From NCBI GenBank assembly GCA_944588485.1, contig OX155898.1:46568318-46632317 (forward strand): DNA of 64,000 bases, read 5' to 3'. The notes below the pieces were generated by a model. That model was not told the DNA's origin and made no database searches. It worked only from the letters and a program-made list of their open reading frames with translations. The position numbers were made by a program, and so were the translations under genes. Source of the stretch: Phosphuga atrata. Lineage: Eukaryota; Arthropoda; Insecta; Coleoptera; Silphidae. Positions 9,475-19,300 of the stretch are shown piece after piece (position 1 is the first letter of the stretch; each line of letters begins with the position of its first letter).

Positions 9475-10081
9475 ATATAATCAACCACGCTGAATCTCTG
9501 AGATGTTTAATGGTCACGATGATAATATTAAAGTTGACCATTGTAATACATCACAGACGTTTAACCCTTAAACTCATTCTAGCGGCCGCGCGTACTTTTA
9601 ACTAATTATTATATATGGTTAGAATAATATATCGAGGAAAGGACTTTTGATAATAACTTATTGCTACGAAAATATATGAAATGACTTAAATAAAATATTA
9701 TGTAAAACACATTTTTCACATTTTTACTAGAAACTCCGTCACACTCCTTCTACCGGCCGAAGCGGCCTGCAGCAACAGTGTCACCAGAACACGTATTACG
9801 TTATGTTCCGAATAAGGGAAAATCTGTAATTTATCAATCTAAAATGCATCAGAGTGATGCGAACGTGGAGGAGGATAGGAGGAAATTATTATATTAATAT
9901 ATATATATTCACAAACCGAAAGACGGCACAGATCTTATGATCAAACTTATAGAGGGTCTATTGCATTTTTTATGAACATTTTAGAAATATGTTTATTAGC
10001 TGCGTATATAATACACCAACACCAACATTTATGAAAATCGGAATTTGAAAAAAAAACAACAAAAGAAATACTTTTATAGAG

Positions 10082-10339
10082 GAAGTTGAGGTCCTAATTT
10101 CACCGCATTTACAGCGACGACAGGTTCAGAATTTGCGAAGTAAGGGTTTAAAGGAAAGAATTAATTCTATTCGAAAAAATCCTGTTCCTTCTCCAGCGTC
10201 TGCTCCAGAAAAGAAACGGCGCATGCAATGTCATTTTTATGAAACTAAAAGCAGGGTATTCCAACATTTTATACGTTGTTATAAGAATACTTGTAATAGT
10301 AATTCTAATACGATTTGTAATAAATGTGTAAATGAATAA
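10082..10339 (+). pseudogene. piggyBac transposase C-terminus
   Basis: The frame reads EVEVLISPHLQRRQVQNLRS and then a Pro/Ser linker into RRMQCHFYETK...CYKNTC...CNKC before a stop at 10337-10339. The order 'LI.PHL..R...NL', a basic linker and a Cys-rich tail is that of piggyBac transposases, whose C-terminal cysteine-rich domain binds the transposon ends. The catalytic DDD core is absent upstream. Low-quality matches in the Cys pairs suggest decay. Confidence 0.55.
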
Positions 10340-10592
10340 AATGGAAATGAGGAAGAAATAACTTATATTATTTTAACACTTTTCAAGTAATGCGAGAAGA
10401 TGTATTTTGTTTACACCCATACCTAGTCTAATATAAAAATATGTACCTAATCTATATAAACATTTATTGAATTAAAATAAAGGGGCTTCCAATAAGAGGT
10501 TCAATTTTCAATAGCCCGCCACTTTAACAGCTGTAATGAGTCAACCTCTAACCACTTGACAGGTGACAATAAAAACTACGTCATTAATAAAA

Positions 10593-10981
10593 ATGGAATG
10601 ATATACTCTTCAAGAATGCACTCAACAAGAAATTGTTAAAATTCACTACGAAACTGGTGAAAACTTCGCGGTCATAGTTCACACAACCTCAGCATCTTTG
10701 GGTCGTAGTGAAGCACCTTCTGGGCCAGCAATTGTGAAAATCGTAGAAAAGTTAGTGATGTGAATAAGGGAGCTCATGCACGTCGCTCAAGAACAACTGA
10801 GAATATTGCTTTTGTAGTCCATAGTGTTGAGGAAAACCCAGGTTTGTCCATTTTTTGGAATTGGGCATTCCAGAAACAACATTACACATTTAAAGTTCAG
10901 TTTACAAAAGAACTCACGCATGGTGATAATCACATGAAAAACCGTGACGGCCATTTGGATAATATTGTTTTCCATTATTAA
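10593..10981 (+). pseudogene. Mariner-like transposase with central deletion
   Basis: The start region, allowing one stop at codon 3, reads YTLQECTQQEIVKIHYETGE, a helix-turn-helix DNA-binding start. A second frame (10760-10981) reads RRSRTTENIAFVVHSVEENP, followed by KVQFTKELTHGD, the linker region of this family, then jumps to HLDNIVFHY and a stop, resembling the end of the protein. The whole DDD/E core is deleted and there are stop codons and frameshifts. It can only have moved in trans. Confidence 0.7.
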
Positions 10982-11018
10982 TGGCATACCCTCTTTACAA
11001 ATAAATAAATATTCGATG

Positions 11019-11067
11019 CTTACATTGAATTGAAATTTTTTTTTTTTTTTTTTCAATTCAATGTAAG
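11019..11067. repeat. Perfect 17-bp hairpin around poly-T
   Basis: CTTACATTGAATTGAAA (11019-11035) and its exact reverse complement (11051-11067) flank 15 T. A 12-bp direct repeat AAATATTCGATG lies just outside on both sides (about 11007 and 11114). It lies within the mariner-like element, downstream of its coding remnant. Confidence 0.9.
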
Positions 11068-11329
11068 TATGGATTACCACGTAGTAACTGTCGCAACCAT
11101 CCTATTCATAAATATTCGATGATTTCGCTTAGAAATACTCGTTTTTTATATATCAAAGTTAACCCTCTTATTGGAAGACCCTATGGAATTAAAGAGAACA
11201 AAAAATCTAAAATTTAATTGAAAAATAACATTTTAAATACATTTCCATTGCACTAAATTGTCAACAGACCCCGCAGGCCGGTGGGAGTAGGACGGCTTAC
11301 AATTTGGTAATATGAGGTTAACTAATAAT

Positions 11330-12850
11330 CCTACCACAAACAAATCTCCTTCATCCACTCCAATCAGATTAATTCGATATCTTTATAATCAAGATAGACG
11401 CATTTAATAATAATAATATAAAAGTTCAATTTAGAAATTAAGTTTAAAGGCTTCTGAAATAAAGAATGCTAAATTTACGTTAAAAAAAGTGTTTTTTATA
11501 TAGCAGTTGTGTTTGAATTGTTGTAAATAAAATGAGAATTTACTGTCCAAAGAACCAAATATATTGTGAGTATATTAAGACATTTCATTTTATGCCTAGA
11601 CATTTTCCAGCAAATAACTTTTTACGAAAATAAATTGAAAGATAAGGCAGAGGAGATAATAAAGAAAATAATATTTGTTTCACGATCGTACGCGTATTCT
11701 CGCGAAAAGTAATCCATAAATAACAAACCCACACTCATTCACGACACCATATAATAAATTGAATACATATTACCCACATACCTGCTACTGAAAGCCAATT
11801 TTATGTATCAATTATTTATAACAAGATTACATAGGAAATATCACATAATATCAGTTTTATTTCCTATAAAGGAATATGGAATGTAAATGTGGTTATATTT
11901 TGACGCTTCCAAGGAAATTTTGTGGAACACAAAATCCATTAAAATTTATGTAAAGGATCCAATTAGCACGAAATTATAACTAATTTAAAATATGAAATTC
12001 CAACCATTAATTGTAAATTAAGCTTAAATTGCTTAAGAAGACAGTGTTTCCCAGAGCTAACTGCGTTTATGCCGACATGCAATCCACCTTTAACGCAAAT
12101 TAAACATAATACAAAACATAATTCAGAAATAGAATTCTTATAGAATAATTATAGAATTATAGAATAATTATATTCAATTTAATACTAAACATGCGAAAAG
12201 GCGAATAAATTCTTATCATTGCTGTTAATAAAGTTATTTGCTGTTATAGTTTCACTTGCTATTATGGAAAATTTTCACGAATAATTTGCACAAGTATTAC
12301 GTTTGTATAATTTTAACAGTTTTAAATATATTCTGTTAACAATGGAAAACATTGAGACTAGTCGAACATTAAATTAATATATTGTTCCGGTTGCATATTT
12401 TATTTGAAACGTAATTTATATTTGCATAAAATACGCACTACAATAAAAAATATTCTATATATGAACATATTGAAACAATTTTGGGAAACACGCGAGACCT
12501 CTATCAATACACTAAAATAACTCAAATACCAAATGCCTTCTAGCCAAGGAACAATGCGAGACCAACAGAAGGTGGCACGTTGCAAATGGACATTATGCAG
12601 GTCCTTAACACATGGCGACAACATTTTTCTAACTAAACAGACAACCAGTTAGAAAGGAACATACAATTCCCATACAAACTCTCTCATACTCTAAAATACA
12701 AACAGTCCACACGGCAAAAGAGAAACCGTCTCTGGAGGAAGTAAGTCAATAAGCTTACTGTAAGTAAGCCCCCGTCTCTGTAAGCTATAAAATAAATGAG
12801 AAATCGCAAGGCACTAGGCACAAGACAAAGATGGAGTAGCAAGCGAACGT
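11330..12850. other. AT-rich stretch without recognised gene
   Basis: No convincing frame, inverted repeat or family motif is visible. Short poly-A-rich and ATAGAATAATTAT-type local duplications occur near 12140-12175. Confidence 0.45.
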
Positions 12851-12854
12851 TGGC

Positions 12855-13765
12855 ATTTTACAAGATAAGTTGTTGCCAAATCACTTAACCCCTTCGCGCT
12901 GGGACCACAACCCTTTATTTAAATGGCACGGTGGGGTAAGTGAAACCTCATATGAAAGCTTTTTTGCCATGATTACTAAACGGTTAAAATTTTCCAAATT
13001 AATCGATTTATTGTCGAGATTATTTAATTTCAAGTTATAAACGCGTTCTTCGTTTATGTCGTTGAAAGGAAGTCCAACTATTCCAGTTGTCCTTCCAAAA
13101 TCTGCAAAAGTGAAGGAAAAAAAAAACAATTCAACGCCAGAAAAGATTTTTATTAGTTTAACGCATGCTCAAATTGTGCGCCACCAAATTCCATAGAAAA
13201 ATACATATTTCGCTCGAAACGTTCTCTTATATTTTGGAAGATCTGTGGTGTAATTTGACGAAATTCTTCAATAATGCGTCGACGTAACTCTACCACTCTA
13301 CCAGAACTCTGGTTCTTTTACACAAATTCTACTCTTTAGATGACCCCACAAGAAAAATTAGGTCACTCAAATAAGGTGAGCCGGCCCCCATTCCATCGCA
13401 CCTCTTCATCCATTCCATTCCCGAACCAGTGCCGAAACTCCGGCGTAACAGCCTGCATATAATGTGGTGGCGCTCCATCTTGTCTTTCCATCTTGTTGAA
13501 AAATCAAATGGTCTTCTAATTAACGATCACAATTTTCTTTCAAACGACAAAAACTAAAAACGCGTTAATTATTATTTTATTTTATAACTTGAAATTAAAT
13601 AATCTCGAAAACATATCGATTGTTTTAGAAAATGTGAGCCTTTTAGTATTCAGGGCTAAACGGGCTATCATATGAGGTATAACCGTGCCATTTAAAATTT
13701 TAGAGGTTGTGCTCGCAGCGCGAAGGGGTTAAGTGTTTTGGCTACAAATTTTCTTGTAAAATATG
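12855..13765. mobile_element. Long-inverted-repeat (foldback) element
   Basis: The block from about 12855 (ATTTTACAAG, then CACTTAACCCCTTCGCGCTG) is repeated in reverse complement ending near 13765. Arms of roughly 200 bp share CACTTAACCCCTTCGCGCTG, ATTTAAATGGCACGGT, CCTCATATGA, and CGAGATTATTTAATTTCAAG. About 350 bp in the middle carry a mariner-like transposase tail on the minus strand. No clear target duplication was found. Confidence 0.8.
13153..13500 (-). pseudogene. Mariner-like transposase C-terminal half
   Basis: On the minus strand the sequence starts at the catalytic QQDGAPPHY-type motif (FQQDG then GAPPHYMQAV after a short disturbance). It runs through LRRRIIEEFRQITPQIFQNI and ERFERNMYFSMEFGGAQFEH to a stop at 13153-13155. 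This is the final third of a Tc1/mariner transposase. Several stops and a frame disturbance near the DGAPPHY motif make it non-functional. It sits between the long inverted arms and is presumably the remains of the transposase that mobilised the element. Confidence 0.75.
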
Positions 13766-13872
13766 TCCCCCTCACAAACAAAATAGACGTTATCTTTAAC
13801 TATCCGAAAATCCCTCTGTTTCGTTTTCAATGGCCCACCTTGTATGTGCATCTCAAGGCAAATATATAAGTC

Positions 13873-14695
13873 CTTTAAGTATCTAGGTACAATAATAGAC
13901 GAGAAGAACGAGATAAGCAAGGACATACATCGAATTGCACAAGAAGGAAATCAGGCGTTCGATACCCTACGACCAATGTTAAAGTCTGAATTAAAGCTTA
14001 GACCGCACTACAGCTAAACCGCCGCGGTTTTTATTCATGTGATTTTGTGAGTCAAGTAAGCTAATACAAGGCCCACTTGCGGTTTTTTCCCGCGACTGAT
14101 TTTAATAGCGTTGTGTGTGCTTCTTGGGCGGTTTCGCGGTTATAGCCTAGTGTAGCGGTTATAGCCTAATGTGTAGGTAGTGCGGCCTCGGCCTTATACC
14201 GATGAAAATCAAAGTAAAAGACACTAATCAAATCAATAGTAATATTTGGTTGTGGAACGTGGACTGACACAAGAAGCAAGAACAACAATTGCTGAGGTTA
14301 CAAAGAAGAAATAAAGAAGAACTAACAATGAGGAAGAACTAAGAAGCATATATGGGCCGTTGAAAATACCGGACGGATATAGGAGCAGGACGAACCACGA
14401 ACTAGTGCAACTTTCAGGTGAAACAACAGTAGGCAGTATTAGAGCTGAGGTTAAGATGGTTCGGGCATGTTAACAGGATGGAGAAGAACAGAGCACCAAA
14501 AATGGTATTGGAAACTCATCCGAGAGGGAATCGACTAGCAGGGGGCCCGAGACACTTATAGATAGATGACGTGAAGAGGGACCTGATAAAACTAAATGTG
14601 TGGATTTGGAAGCAGGCCAGTGTGAATCGGGGCGAGTGGAGAGCTGTAGTGGCGGCCGCAATGTATCTTCAATGGACGTAAAGCCAAGGAACAAA
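13873..14695 (+). pseudogene. LINE reverse transcriptase C-terminal fragment, split by a miniature element
   Basis: The first part (13873-14000) reads FKYLGTIIDEKNEISKDI, the thumb-region 'FKYLG' block of non-LTR reverse transcriptases. After the insertion at 14001-14188, the second part carries the typical end region: a WFGHVNRM-like block (here LRWFGHVNRMEKNRAPK across a one-base shift), RGNRLAGGPRHL, DDVKRDLIKLN and GEWRAVVAAAMY. The order matches endonuclease-type LINEs common in insects. Stops and shifts make it dead. Endonuclease and reverse transcriptase core are missing. Confidence 0.7.
14001..14188. mobile_element. GC-rich miniature inverted-repeat element
   Basis: The ends are GACCGCACTAC and GTAGTGCGGCC, with inner blocks CTAAACCGCCGCGG and GGCGGTTTCGCGGTTATAG. 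At 188 bp with no coding capacity and much higher GC content than the LINE around it, it is a MITE of unassigned superfamily. Confidence 0.65.
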
Positions 14696-14739
14696 AAGAA
14701 ATAATTTCAATTATTTAGTGTATAGATAGAATAATTTAC

Positions 14740-15250
14740 TGTAACTTCAATTCATTATTTATCTCGTTGTATGTCTGGAGTAATCTAATGAATTATTATC
14801 TCAAAATCTTTCAATGGAACGATGGCTGGAAAGAGGTTTCAAATAAAACTTGTAGAAACTTATATTGCCGATAAGAAATCTTGTCATTTAGTGATTCTAT
14901 GTCGGCGAACTGGGTAGTAAATACAGTAGGTCAAGTTATTTTAAATGTTTCTTGTTTTAAAAATGGATTCAAAAGCAATATTTTATTTAATTTTATCTTT
15001 CGCTGTATTACAAATCGCTTTGTATTACAAATAATATGAGATTTTAGTTTCTCTATTTTTTCTAAATTTTATTAATTATTCTTGTATTATGTACTACATT
15101 ATTATTATATTACTAAATTAATTATAAGTTACAAATTTTATGTAAGAAAACTTAAGTACTTAGTGATTTTGTTGCTGCAAGTAATAATCAACCATAATGT
15201 TAAAGTTGGTAATAATCAACCTTGAATAATGTCAAAATATTATTTTTGTT
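14740..15250 (+). repeat. Dispersed repeat family, copy 2
   Basis: Shares AATGGAACGATGGCTGGA, AAGAAATCTTGTCATTTAG, TGGGTAGTAAAT and AATAATCAACC blocks, in this order, with copies at 8690-9000 and 18940-19300. No coding signal. Confidence 0.6.
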
Positions 15251-15484
15251 TACATATTTCTTGTCGCAAATGTTTACCATTGAGGTGAAAACTAACAAGG
15301 GGACCATCAGACCTTATAATATCGGATTTTGATGGGTCTTGAATATGTTGTAGAGTATCCCGAGTCCCTGGCTAGTGGCTTTTCATCCAACGGCCAATAG
15401 TTTCTACTTTAAATCGCTACTTTAAATTGCTGCTAAAAAAAAAAACTAGTACTTTCTAATCCCTGACGTTAACCAATTTTAACA

Positions 15485-15575
15485 AGCCAGGGTAGCGCAA
15501 TGAGAAAGCTTTACAAATACATTTTAGATAACCCTCTGGCGATATGGATTCAAATCCTATCTGCCACATCGCCCC
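15485..15575 (+). repeat. tRNA-derived SINE-like fragment
   Basis: TAGCGCAATGAGAAAGC resembles an A box and GGATTCAAATCC (15546-15557) a B box, about 55 bp apart. The region is longer than a tRNA and cannot close an acceptor stem, so a SINE head is the better reading. Confidence 0.45.
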
Positions 15576-15862
15576 ACCCCTACCCCAGTACTCTCTTTTG
15601 CAATATTATTCTATGTGATCTCAAAAGAAAGTTAAGGTTATGCAAAATAATCAAAAATTTTTTATTTTCGCTGCAGCAATTTTATTAATAAATCAATAAC
15701 TACAAAATCGTCTTGTTGCGGTAAACCGCGATGCGAAACACGTGTATTTGATAGATGAAAATATCATTTGATAGATGACAAGATGAACTAAATTGCTGCA
15801 GAATTAACGAATGTATTTTCATGGAATTCTTCATCGAAGCGATTTTTCTATTAAGGAGCTCA

Positions 15863-16434
15863 CAGACCGGCGCGGAAGTTTCGCTACCGCGACCGGTGCG
15901 TTATCGCGGCGGATCGATTGACGTACCGGCTTATGTACATTTTTTACACCAAAGCCGCGGTTATGCAGCGTTGTACGACAACAACGCTGCATAAGCGGTT
16001 AGTTTCGCTGCGGCTGTGTTTTGAAATGACGATTACAGAGAGGAATTAAAAAAAAATCCTATATTGTTCGACCTGGTTGATAAAAACTATAAAAACATAA
16101 GGAAAAAGGACAAAATTTGTAAGCAGATAGGATTAGAATTGGAAGAAAATTAAGTTTGTTAATTTTATGAACCCCTGTCGTTTTTCTTTTATTTCTTAAA
16201 TGAGTTTTGGGTGTTTTAGAAATTAAAAACAAATACAAAATAACAAACTGACCATTTTCTTCTTCTGTTGTCAATACTAATAATAGCAGAGCTTCTTCCT
16301 CTGAAGAAATTATGATTACTATATAAGTAAAATTCGCGTTTTGATGTGGGCATGGCCGTTTCGCTGCCGCGCCGCTAACAAATTTGTCGCTGCGGAAATT
16401 TCGCGACGATTCCGCTCCGGTCCGCGCCGGTCTG
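15863..16434. mobile_element. DNA element with GC-rich TIRs
   Basis: The ends CAGACCGGCGCGGA (15863) and TCCGCGCCGGTCTG (to 16434) are exact inverted repeats continued by looser GC-rich arms of about 100 bp. The middle is AT-rich; on its minus strand a frame contains SSEEEALLLLVLTTEEE and a later basic segment, faintly like the acidic start of PIF/Harbinger transposases. No target duplication was recognised, so the superfamily stays open. Confidence 0.75.
15961..15994. repeat. Perfect 14-bp hairpin
   Basis: TTATGCAGCGTTGT (15961-15974) pairs exactly with ACAACGCTGCATAA (15981-15994) across a 6-nt loop. It lies inside the left arm of the GC-rich TIR element and may be part of its subterminal structure. 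Confidence 0.95.
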
Positions 16435-16694
16435 AAAGAGAGTTTACTCTTTTGTAAGTTAGGAAGATTTTGAGTATTTTGCAATGACGACAATTTGACT
16501 ATTTAGGAAAAAATTGAATGAAAAAGTACATAAACCAACAAGATTCGAATCAGTGCCACCAGCTGATATAAAAAAAGTACTTGACTTTGATTGAATACAA
16601 GCTACGAATGCAACTTTTACATCAATTTTCTTGGAAAATAAGAGCCGTTGAATCAAACGCCGCTAGCTAGCAGTACTAGAGTTAGGTTCCTCTA

Positions 16695-18670
16695 CAGCGG
16701 CGTTTCCAAAAGTATGGGTCGCGACCCGTCGCCGCACACTGGGCCAGATTTCAAATTTACGGGGGAAAAAATAGAATTTTACAATGTGTCACAATTAATC
16801 AAAACCACTTAAAATGTATGTTTTATAACCCATTCACAATAATATAAACAAATTAATGCGAGGAACTTTTTATTCTTTAGTAAGTTGGGAAGATTTTGAG
16901 AATATTATCATAAAATAATATGTGAGGCAAAAAAAAATGTACTGCTTTTTATTTTTATTGCTGTAGATTTGTAATCCGGCCCAGCGTGTGCCGGGTCGCA
17001 GAAAACTTTTGCCGGTTCGCGAAAAAAAATTGTAAAAATTCAAAAAAATAACTATTTTGCTGATAAGAAAAAGGAATTAATTGCAGCTAAAAAATGAAAA
17101 AAGCACCCTTTGTAGATTGTACCCTTTCCTCTTCCAAAAGCACCCTTTCCTCATCAGTCAAATAAAAACAATATCATCATAGTGCTTGAGAAAAATTAAT
17201 ACTTCCCGCTTCAAAAAAAGTTTATTTTCGGAGATACTATTATCAAATACAGTTAAACTGAGAATTGCCGATGGCACGAAACAATTAGAAGAAGAACTAG
17301 TTTCTAAAGTAAAAAAAGAACGTTTTTTTTCCTGGCAAGTGGATGAAAGCACAGATTACGAGGATAATGCAAACCTAATGTGTTTTATCAGATATATAGA
17401 GGAAGATACCATTTAAGAAAATTCTTTGTTTTGTAAAAGGCTACCGACAAGAACAACCTCAATTAGATTTTTAAGCTTACAAACGATTTTGTCACTGGCC
17501 ATGGTATTTATTAGATGAAGTGTATTGGTGTACGAACTGCAATAGTAGGTTTGTTTAAACAAATCCAAGAATTAGCAGTTAATTGTGTATGTGTGCACTG
17601 TAGTATCCATAGACAAGTGTTGGCGGTAAATTTAAACATGATTTAAACATGACTTTGGAAGAATGTGTCAAGTTATGTAAACTACATAAAATCTCGTTTA
17701 CTAAATAGCAGAATTTTTACCGAATAATGCAAGGAAATGGGGAGTGATCATAAACACCTCTTTTGGTATTGTAATTCACGATGGCTTTCAAAAGTAAATA
17801 TTTTAAAACGTCTGCTTGAGCTAAAGACCCAAGCTGGAATTTCTAAAAGAACTACCATCTACAAAATGCTATTTTTCAATTTCAGGATAGATTCCATGAT
17901 TTTGAGTGATTAATAAAAGTAGCTTATTTGTGCCACATATTTGCTACATTCAAAGAATTTAATTTAAATTTGGAAGGCTATGATTTAAATATTTTCAAAG
18001 TATCGGAAAAACACTTTACTCTAACAAAAATTAACACTTTAAAGCTTAATATTTCACAAACGGAGAACTCTTAATAGAAATATTATTTTCACAAACCTGT
18101 AATATTTTTGAAATACCTATCCAACAATACCCTATACCATGGGGTACACGAGAAAAAAAAACGTAGCCACTTCTTTAGGGTAAAGGAGGTACCCTAAAAT
18201 ATTTTTTTTTACGATTTTATTTTACCACTTTGTCGGCGTGACTAATCTGTATATCCATGCCAAATTACAGCTTTATATTTGTAATAGTCTCTGTGCTAAA
18301 CTGTTGACGGACGGACGGACAGACGCACATATCGAAACTATAAGGGTTCGTTGTTGATAACAACGGAACCCTAAAAAATTACTCTTAGGAAACAATGGTT
18401 TTCAAAAGGAAATTTTAAATCTTTTAAAACAATACGTAAATTTATTGAAACCCATGCAAACTATAATGAAGTATATTTACATCTAGGAACACTATCAGTT
18501 TCAATTCTAGAACATCTTTCGGAGCTAATAAATAGTTTTAAAGAATACTTTCCGAATATTCCTTCAAATAATATGTTAATTGAAGATCCTTTTTATGTCT
18601 TTATTGAAAAGGAACAAATGTTTAATCTCAGTGAACAAGAAGTTAATAATTATATTATGAAAATAATTAT
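16695..18670 (+). mobile_element. hAT element remnant (ZBED5/FAM200-like)
   Basis: A hAT-like left end, CAGCGGCGTTTCC followed by GGGTCGCGACCC, begins at 16695, and transposase sequence continues to about 18670. The length and the order of coding blocks fit a ZBED5/FAM200-type hAT. The right terminus was not found. An unrelated short element interrupts it at 18125-18385. Confidence 0.6.
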
Positions 18671-18675
18671 ATTGT
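17186..18675 (+). pseudogene. ZBED5/FAM200-like hAT transposase, decayed
   Basis: A 76-codon open segment (17186-17416) contains WQVDESTDYEDNANLMCFIR, equivalent to the first catalytic Asp region (LDEST) of hAT transposases. Later blocks, in shifting frames, read CKEMGSDHKHLFWYC and SRWLSKVNILKRLLELK (the RWLS motif), and SFKEYFPNIP near the end. The order matches ZBED5/FAM200-type proteins, which are domesticated or active hAT transposases. Many stops and frameshifts plus an insertion at 18125-18385 show long decay. The BED zinc finger was not found. Confidence 0.7.
18125..18385 (+). repeat. Short insect repeat with GACGGACGGACGG tail
   Basis: The block ends with GACGGACGGACGGACAGACG, then AACTATAAGGGTTCG and CGGAACCCTAAAAA, a sequence type that recurs widely in insect genomes as a short non-autonomous repeat. 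It starts around GGGGTACACGAG and interrupts the hAT pseudogene. No target duplication was resolved. Confidence 0.55.
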
Positions 18676-18819
18676 AACTAAAATATCATGCTTGGCCCTA
18701 CGGGCCTAGCCAGGGTTTAATTTCGGGAGAGGTATAAAGAAAATACAATAACAGAAATGTGCCAATTTACTTTCTAAAACTGACAAACAAGGGTTTCTAA
18801 ACTCCACATCTACCACGCT

Positions 18820-18930
18820 CTCTTGAAGAGAGTCGCCTCTCCTCATCTCTCCTTATTCCAATATAATATTTATGTTATATTTGTCATATTTCAGGGAGGG
18901 TTTGAACCCCCAACCCGAGTCTGTCAGATT
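18820..18930 (-). repeat. tRNA-like B-box fragment
   Basis: On the minus strand GGTTGGGGGTTCAAACCC resembles a pol III B box. No matching A box or acceptor stem was found, so a full tRNA is unlikely and a SINE piece is only possible. Confidence 0.2.
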
Positions 18931-18939
18931 GGTAATAAT

Positions 18940-19300
18940 CACACTTTAAGGAAGACAAAACCTTGTTACTGTTTTCTATCTTTCTTTGTCTCAAAAAAAC
19001 GTGTTAATAACTCGAAAATTAGGCGTAATTTTGAAAAATGTTACAAGTGAAACTTAAATTGTCCATAAGAAATCTTCTTATGTAGTGCTTTTTTGTCGTC
19101 AACTTGGTAGTAATTAAACCTAAAACAAGGTAAAATTATTTTACATGTTGCTGTAACTTACTTTTTACTGTAATTTCAATTCCTAATTTATCTCCTTATA
19201 TTTCTGTAGAAACCAATTAATATCTAAAACTCCTTTAATGGAACGATGGCTGGATTGGTGCGATTTTTTAAATTATAAGTTTTATAGGAAACCGTTTTAT
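18940..19300 (+). repeat. Dispersed repeat family, copy 3
   Basis: Contains AATAATCACACTTTAAGG, a TAACTCGAAAATTAGGCG block, TAAGAAATCTTCTTATG, GTCGTCAACTTGGTAGT, AAACAAGG and finally AATGGAACGATGGCTGGA, collinear with the copies at 8690 and 14740. No coding signal. Confidence 0.65.

Larger units (their letters stand above)
10480..11181 (+). mobile_element. Tc1/mariner-superfamily element, internally deleted
   Basis: The ends are GGGGCTTCCAATAAGAGGTT and AACCCTCTTATTGGAAGACC, near-perfect inverted repeats, with TA close to both sides. A transposase N-terminus is joined to a C-terminal tip. The length of about 700 bp is half that of an autonomous mariner. It is nested in the piggyBac remnant. 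Confidence 0.75.
9565..11317 (+). mobile_element. piggyBac-like element remnant
   Basis: TTAA at 9561-9564 is followed by CCCTTAAACTC, and TTAA at 11318-11321 closes the other end. Inside the ends, CTCCTTCTACCGGCCGAAG (near 9745) and GCAGGCCGGTGGGAGTAGG (near 11271) form imperfect inverted subterminal blocks. A piggyBac-type C-terminal domain lies inside. TTAA duplication and CCCT-type ends are hallmarks of piggyBac. The very ends match each other only loosely, so the boundaries are tentative. A mariner-like element is nested at 10480-11181. Confidence 0.5.

Noticed and set aside
15485..15575. tRNA gene
   Set aside because: A and B boxes are present, but spacing and the lack of an acceptor stem and anticodon arm argue for a SINE.
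16059..16493. 144-codon minus frame taken as a gene
   Set aside because: It crosses the right TIR arm of the GC-rich element and AT-rich filler; only a short acidic stretch faintly resembles a Harbinger start, not enough for a gene call.
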